From Mimachlamys varia (taxonomy: Eukaryota > Mollusca > Bivalvia > Pectinida > Pectinidae), in contig OX392545.1 in the NCBI GenBank assembly GCA_947623455.1, positions 24,193,001-24,257,000 of the forward strand: a stretch of 64,000 nucleotides of DNA, in the 5' to 3' direction. Position 1 is the stretch's first letter. Each line of letters opens with the position of its first letter. The notes under the pieces were generated by a model that saw only the letters and a list, made by a program, of their open reading frames with translations, was not told where the DNA came from and did not search any database. Position numbers and translations under genes: made by a program. Shown in pieces: positions 59,761 to 64,000 of this stretch.

Positions 59761-60880
59761 AATTAATACACTGCAGCGAAAAGCATACATCGTTTATGGA
59801 TTAAACAAGAAATACGTCTAAAGTGTTTCTATTGTTTTAACAAGCGATACATTTAATCAACTATTTCTGCCTAACGCGAGACCGTGTGTTTTTTTTATTT
59901 ATGATCTCGAAAGGAAAAGGGTCATTAAATAAATATATCTATATATATTATATAGCTTCAAGTAACTATCCTGATATATAGTTTTATTGTAAGTAAATTT
60001 ATTGATGCGATCATTGAACTCTGTGATACAGGTTACGTTTAACGATGTAGAAAGTTGAAATCATGGAAATGGACGCATGAACATACGAAACTATATATAA
60101 AAAAAACATTTCCCCGCAATGCTTCTTAATTCAAACAGGACTGCAACACGTTCTGTTTAGCGTTTGTGGTATAAACGTTTGTAGTGACATGGACATTTTG
60201 TAATTGAAGAGTCATTGTCACTAGATTTAAGTTGTGAATATAACGCACGGACAGATCAGTGTTAATCTGAATCATTTGCGCACCTGCTGGTGTCCTTCCT
60301 ATTGACAACCGAGTTTGTCATAGTGACCAGCGTGAGGTATTGTCACAACTCGACAGGGCAGTATTAAAGGTGATAAACAAATGACGTTGGTGGTGTGATA
60401 CAAACGGAAGTGTCATGTAGTAATGTGTCAAGGAAGGATTCGAATGTGGATCTGGAATGTACCTCAAAGTGTTTCATTACTCGATTTCCAGTAAGTCCGG
60501 GAGAGGGACCGACGTTCGTTATATGGAATTACTAACAAACAGAAGGTTATACGTTACACAGAAGTTGAACAGCCATTGAACGATACGGAAATATACTTAC
60601 GGAAATACATATTCATCATTAGTGTACTGCAAACACTGCTAATCAACCTGTGTAATATATTAAATCTGGATGTAAGGCAACATTTACTGTATACGGCGTT
60701 ATGCTAAGTCGACAGCCAATATATACAGAAGTATATAGTGTAAGTGTATAAACAAAGACAGTACAACCGGAGATATATTGTATCCGTGTTTTCACACCCG
60801 GTGATTAAATACTCGTCCAATTGTAATACAGCTGACGGACACATTGGCCACTTGTTGGATCTAGTTGTGGTAATTACCAC
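59760..60880. other. Gene-free stretch upstream of the receptor
   Basis: I see no recognisable gene or repeat family here. It is probably promoter-distal regulatory or intronic DNA. Confidence 0.3.
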
Positions 60881-61709
60881 TGTCCGTTTCTAAATCTAGC
60901 GATTTAATCCACGGGGCTGTTGCGATGTTGATGTTATGACAGCGATACCTAGCAGACAGAACTGGGCGATAGCGTACGGAGGGTTGTTACCGATAATCAC
61001 TATTGTCGCGCACCTGTTGGCGGTGCTGGCTATTGGAACGGTAGCTGTGTGAGCTGTCTCAGGCTATAGAAGCCTGCTGATACGACGGGCACGCGCTCAC
61101 GAGCGCTACTGGTGTGTGGTGATACAGCCCATAGCCGTATAACCAACGGGTCTCAGCGGCTGTGTATAGGCAGTGCTATACAGTGTGCAAGAGAAGACGA
61201 TTCGCCGTGACTGAAGTGACGGTTCCCGTACGATAGGCGGGGTATTGGACGCCGTGTATATTACTCTACGCTATAGTAGTGAAGCCTGTGTTTCAGATGC
61301 TGGATCGCTCGGAATCAGTGTATAATAAAGTGGCATGTCCCACGCTCGTTACGTAGTCGGTGACACAACTGACGCGCTGAGAGGTAGCCACTTCAAACTT
61401 GTTTGTAGACATTAAATCAACAGGCATCGCTTAAACAATAGTTGCCTGCCGAGCTTAATAGCTTAATGTCATATCAACAGTAACGATTTCCAAACTGTAT
61501 CTGGCAGAGGTTCGATATTACCGGAAGTGTATAAAGAAGCGCATGGCTAAGGCAAATTGTCAACGGTAAAATCAACGGATTATTACTGTTCATTTTATCG
61601 GTGAATGAAATAAAAGCAGCAATTGTCTAACATTAGATTTATCTAAAAACAAAAACGTCGACGAAGTCAGAAAGAGTTGGCAAATAAAAAGCTGAAACCA
61701 TCTTCCATC
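60880..61709 (+). promoter_or_regulatory. Putative promoter / 5' UTR region of the receptor
   Basis: Between about 60.9 and 61.4 kb the sequence becomes richer in G+C and CpG than the AT-rich surroundings and lacks the dispersed repeats seen elsewhere. It then runs into the receptor start codon with no obvious splice acceptor. That suits a 5' UTR or promoter, but I see no clear TATA box or initiator. This is inference from composition and position only. Confidence 0.35.
60936..61052 (+). CDS. Possible 38-residue membrane micropeptide (upstream ORF)
   Basis: An ATG-initiated ORF of 38 codons lies about 660 bp upstream of the receptor start in a GC-rich stretch. It encodes a short polar N-terminus (MTAIPSRQNWAIAYGG) and then one hydrophobic stretch of about 22 residues rich in L, I, V and A, enough for one membrane helix, ending at TGA 61050. 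If this stretch belongs to the receptor 5' UTR, it would be an upstream ORF that could tune translation. I recognise no family. At this length a chance ORF is quite possible, and no splice evidence ties it to the receptor mRNA. Confidence 0.25.
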   Translation: MTAIPSRQNWAIAYGGLLPIITIVAHLLAVLAIGTVAV

Positions 61710-62204
61710 ATGCTTAACAGCACTTTGACTCGAGATGGGTTGGATAGGGGTTCGATACAGGATTACAATGTAGGCGGTACTGGTGGAGGAGGCCCGAACC
61801 TCACCAATATTAACACGGAGGATTATATAATACAAAATACAACGAATTTCCCATTACATAGTGAAACGACCGATTTCAGTTATTCGGATTTTTGGCCTTT
61901 TACATCGTGTGAAGATAACGATACGATAGGCTGTAACGAGTCCCTTCGTCTGAATAACATATCCTTGTTAAATGAGACGGGGTCCTACAATGGCACCCTG
62001 GCGGAGGACGGACTGGAGTATCGATACTGGACCCTATTTCTCCTTACATTTCCGTTTTTCACGGTGTTTGGAAACGTTCTCGTTGTGATGAGTGTTTATC
62101 GAGAACGGAGTCTGCGCACTGCTACAAACTACTTCATTTGCTCCCTGGCTGTGGCGGATATCATGGTTGCCGTCATGGTGATGCCCCTAGCCGTTTACAT
62201 GGAG
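61710..62204 (+). CDS. D2-like dopamine receptor, first coding exon (partial gene)
   Basis: This exon encodes residues 1-165 of a class A aminergic G-protein-coupled receptor of the plasma membrane. Residues 1-105 form an extracellular N-terminus with eight N-X-S/T sequons (N3, N30, N43, N70, N76, N83, N88, N94). TM1 is about 107-130 and holds the GN motif (N122, position 1.50). The first cytoplasmic loop RERSLRT leads to TM2 at about 141-163, with LAVAD (D150, position 2.50) and P159. The ATG at 61710 is the first in frame after a TAA at 61644. The exon ends GAG|GTAAGT at 62204/62205 in phase 0, directly after VYME. GNVLV, NYF and [10 protein letters not shown] match D2-like receptors best; another aminergic subtype is possible because TM3-TM7 lie beyond the window. 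The family couples to Gi/o and lowers cAMP (established knowledge). Certain as an aminergic GPCR, likely as D2-like. Confidence 0.85.
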
Positions 62205-62309
62205 GTAAGTCATTCGAACCAACACCTAACGACACACCGTAAAACATCTTGTACATATTTATATTTATTACATTTTTACCAGTGAAATATTGACAATTAC
62301 TCATTCTAT

Positions 62310-62585
62310 AAAAGTGATATTTTTCACTAGTGAGAAATATGATATTTTTTCACTAGTAAAAAATATCACTTTTTATGATTTGACCAATCAGAACGCTGCT
62401 TACAAACGACATTTGGGAAATTCAAAAGCTGTCACTGTAGATGTTGCTATAAAAATGTAATAAATAAAATTTCTAACAGTATCTTCAGTAATACCAAACA
62501 TATTTCACTCGTGTGGCTAATATTTTGATATTAGCCCCACTCGTGAAATATATTTGGTATTACTGAAGACACTGTTAGAAATCCT
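62310..62585 (+). mobile_element. Foldback element with two hairpins
   Basis: One inverted repeat is at 62312-62372 (AAAGTGATATTTTTCACTAG against CTAGTAAAAAATATCACTTT). A second, larger one at 62474-62582 has arms of about 50 bp built on CTAACAGTATCTTCAGTAAT and ATTACTGAAGACACTGTTAG. The intervening part contains TTTGACCAATCAGAACGCTG. It sits in the receptor intron. Confidence 0.75.
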
Positions 62586-63178
62586 CTATATATCTTGTGT
62601 ATGTAAATATATATTCAGTTTTCCTAAGTCCTTGTCATACATTCATAAAAAATGACGTCTTATCTACCCTAGTTTCATCGATTTATCATAGAGTTATGTC
62701 CCATGGTTACCCATCGAAGTTTTTCTTTTGCTACAACCATAAATGGATATTATTCATCCTCAGAATTTTCAATAATGAAAATAATTATTTTTTGTTGACC
62801 CCATTTGGGTACTGTCACCTTACATGTAGTTTGGTCGTAGCAATATGGGGGTTATTCAAGAACCTGTAAAGTTCTGCTCTAAAGCTACTTTCGTTTTCAC
62901 AATAGCAGAAATATGAATGCTGAGGGCGACTTCGGCGTCATCAAAATATGTGTATGTCATTCAAATATTGCAGTTTATCACGGTGTTAGTATAAATGTAC
63001 TATAATTAGACTGTTCCCCGTACGATCTCGGTCTCCGCTGAACTGTAGTGGTTAACGTAATGCTTACACAGGTTTTTACGACTTTTATATTTTAGTAACA
63101 AAATATAGTAGTTTTATTCAAAACACCAATACCTTCTCAATGCATCATCACTAACAAAATTATAATCGAGTTAAAGAG

Positions 63179-63309
63179 GATCTTACACGAGTGTCGATGT
63201 AATATGGAATTTATTTGTAATGTGTCACGAGCCTAAAGGCGAGTGACATACTAGATTATTTAACGAGTGTAATACATTTCATATTACATTGACACGAGTG
63301 TAAGATTCT
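63179..63309 (+). mobile_element. Inverted repeat element
   Basis: Arms of about 35 bp, ATCTTACACGAGTGTCGATG and, on the other strand, ATCTTACACTCGTGTCAATG, enclose about 60 bp. The style is like the foldback element at 62.3 kb. Confidence 0.65.
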
Positions 63310-63856
63310 ATTTATCGCATAACTTATGTCTATGAAAAAAACACCAAAGCTCCCAAATCATTCTCTATAAGAAAGGAAAACTTTTATTTCTACTAACGAT
63401 ATGATTCGCACTACCGAGACACTCATATGACGTAAAAATAGTGTTATTACACGTGTGTATTATCATATTTATGATATGGCTGTATGGCATGACTGAACGG
63501 GTCAGTTATGTGATAAAAGAAATATTCAATTTTGTTTTAACATTGTGCGATGCCAAATTACATGTAATTTGTATTTGCTATGCTATCACCGGCATCTTTC
63601 ATATGTGATTTTGAAGAAATCAAAATTGCTTTCACAACTCCGTTGCAATATCTTTGATTTACACTGGTATATGTTTTACCCCTTCCTGACCTGCCATGCC
63701 ATACAATTTTTTCTCATATTTCTCGTCGATTAACTTGTATAAGCGTGCTATAAATACCGATCGACTATGATGTTTGTTAGCGTTTTGCAAAAATAAAATC
63801 CTGTTAAAGTATTCCCTATACATCTTTCTATTAGCCGCAGACGTTTAAACTAACAT

Positions 63857-64000
63857 ACTGAAAAAAAAACAATATTTTTGCGTGTGGAAATTTTCGATTA
63901 GCCAGCCTCCAAACTGTTCGCGATGGGACAATTTTCGCGATTCAGTCATGCTGTTTTGTTCTGTCTACCTATAATATTATTAGTTCAAGTGATGTTAAAT
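63857..64000 (+). mobile_element. TA-type MITE copy, cut by the window end
   Basis: Begins near TACTGAAAAAAAAAC and carries TTAGCCAGCCTCCAAACTGT, then AATTTTCGCGATTCAGTCAT, as in 39578-39821. It lies in the receptor intron. Confidence 0.65.

Larger units (their letters stand above)
62205..64000 (+). other. Intron 1 of the receptor gene (5' part)
   Basis: The intron starts at the GTAAGT donor and no TM3-encoding exon is visible before the window ends, so it is at least 1.8 kb long. It contains foldback elements at about 62310-62585 and 63179-63309 and a truncated TA-type MITE from 63857. I see no other coding sequence in it. Confidence 0.7.

Overview
This window looks like animal nuclear DNA, most likely from a bivalve or another lophotrochozoan. 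It is AT-rich and gene-poor, with no operons and almost no long ORFs. It is full of short dispersed repeats, tRNA-derived SINEs, MITE-like elements and minisatellites. The bivalve assignment is an inference from repeat style and from the one recognisable gene; no species can be named.

Genes. The only confident protein-coding sequence is at the right end. 61710-62204 (+) is the first coding exon of a class A aminergic GPCR, best read as a D2-like dopamine receptor: a glycosylated N-terminus, TM1 and TM2, then a phase-0 GAG|GTAAGT donor. Its intron runs past the window end. The ~4 kb upstream (57.5-61.7 kb) is repeat-poor and relatively GC-rich. It probably holds the promoter and 5' UTR, and it carries a 38-codon ORF for a one-helix hydrophobic peptide (60936-61052). 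At the left end, 1247-1960 is a repetitive reading frame with a signal-peptide-like start that might encode a secreted low-complexity protein or be only a minisatellite.

Dispersed repeats. Family H is about 200 bp and has ten copies plus three fragments between 0.4 and 57 kb. Every full copy carries, in its middle, the pattern of a minimal type I hammerhead ribozyme: stem I GCATCA/TGATGC, core CTGAAGA, stem II GTCC/GGAC, GAAA, and a palindromic very short stem III before the cleavage nucleotide. This is the architecture known from retrozymes and Penelope-like elements, and it is the most interesting finding here. Family V is at least 480 bp, with about 20 full or partial copies; several copies keep the same ~65-codon reading frame. 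Several V copies abut an inverted partial copy. There are also three kinds of tRNA-derived SINE, a TTAA-flanked MITE (49051-49436), a TA-flanked MITE family (39578-39821 and relatives), and foldback elements near 36.1, 45.7, 62.3-62.6 and 63.2 kb.

Tandem arrays. These lie at 1.3-1.9 kb (39- and 24-bp units), 6.8-7.8 kb (~126 bp), 18.7-20.4 kb (~73 bp), 22.5-23.7 kb (~170 bp degenerate, with an exact 93-bp duplication), 24.06-24.30 kb (27 bp), 25.9-26.0 kb (33 bp), 26.7-26.95 kb (24 bp), 47.5-48.4 kb (39 bp) and 52.5-54.7 kb (about 70-92 bp). There is also a ~450-bp segmental duplication at 12.7-13.6 kb. The remaining DNA is AT-rich intergenic or intronic sequence in which I see no gene.
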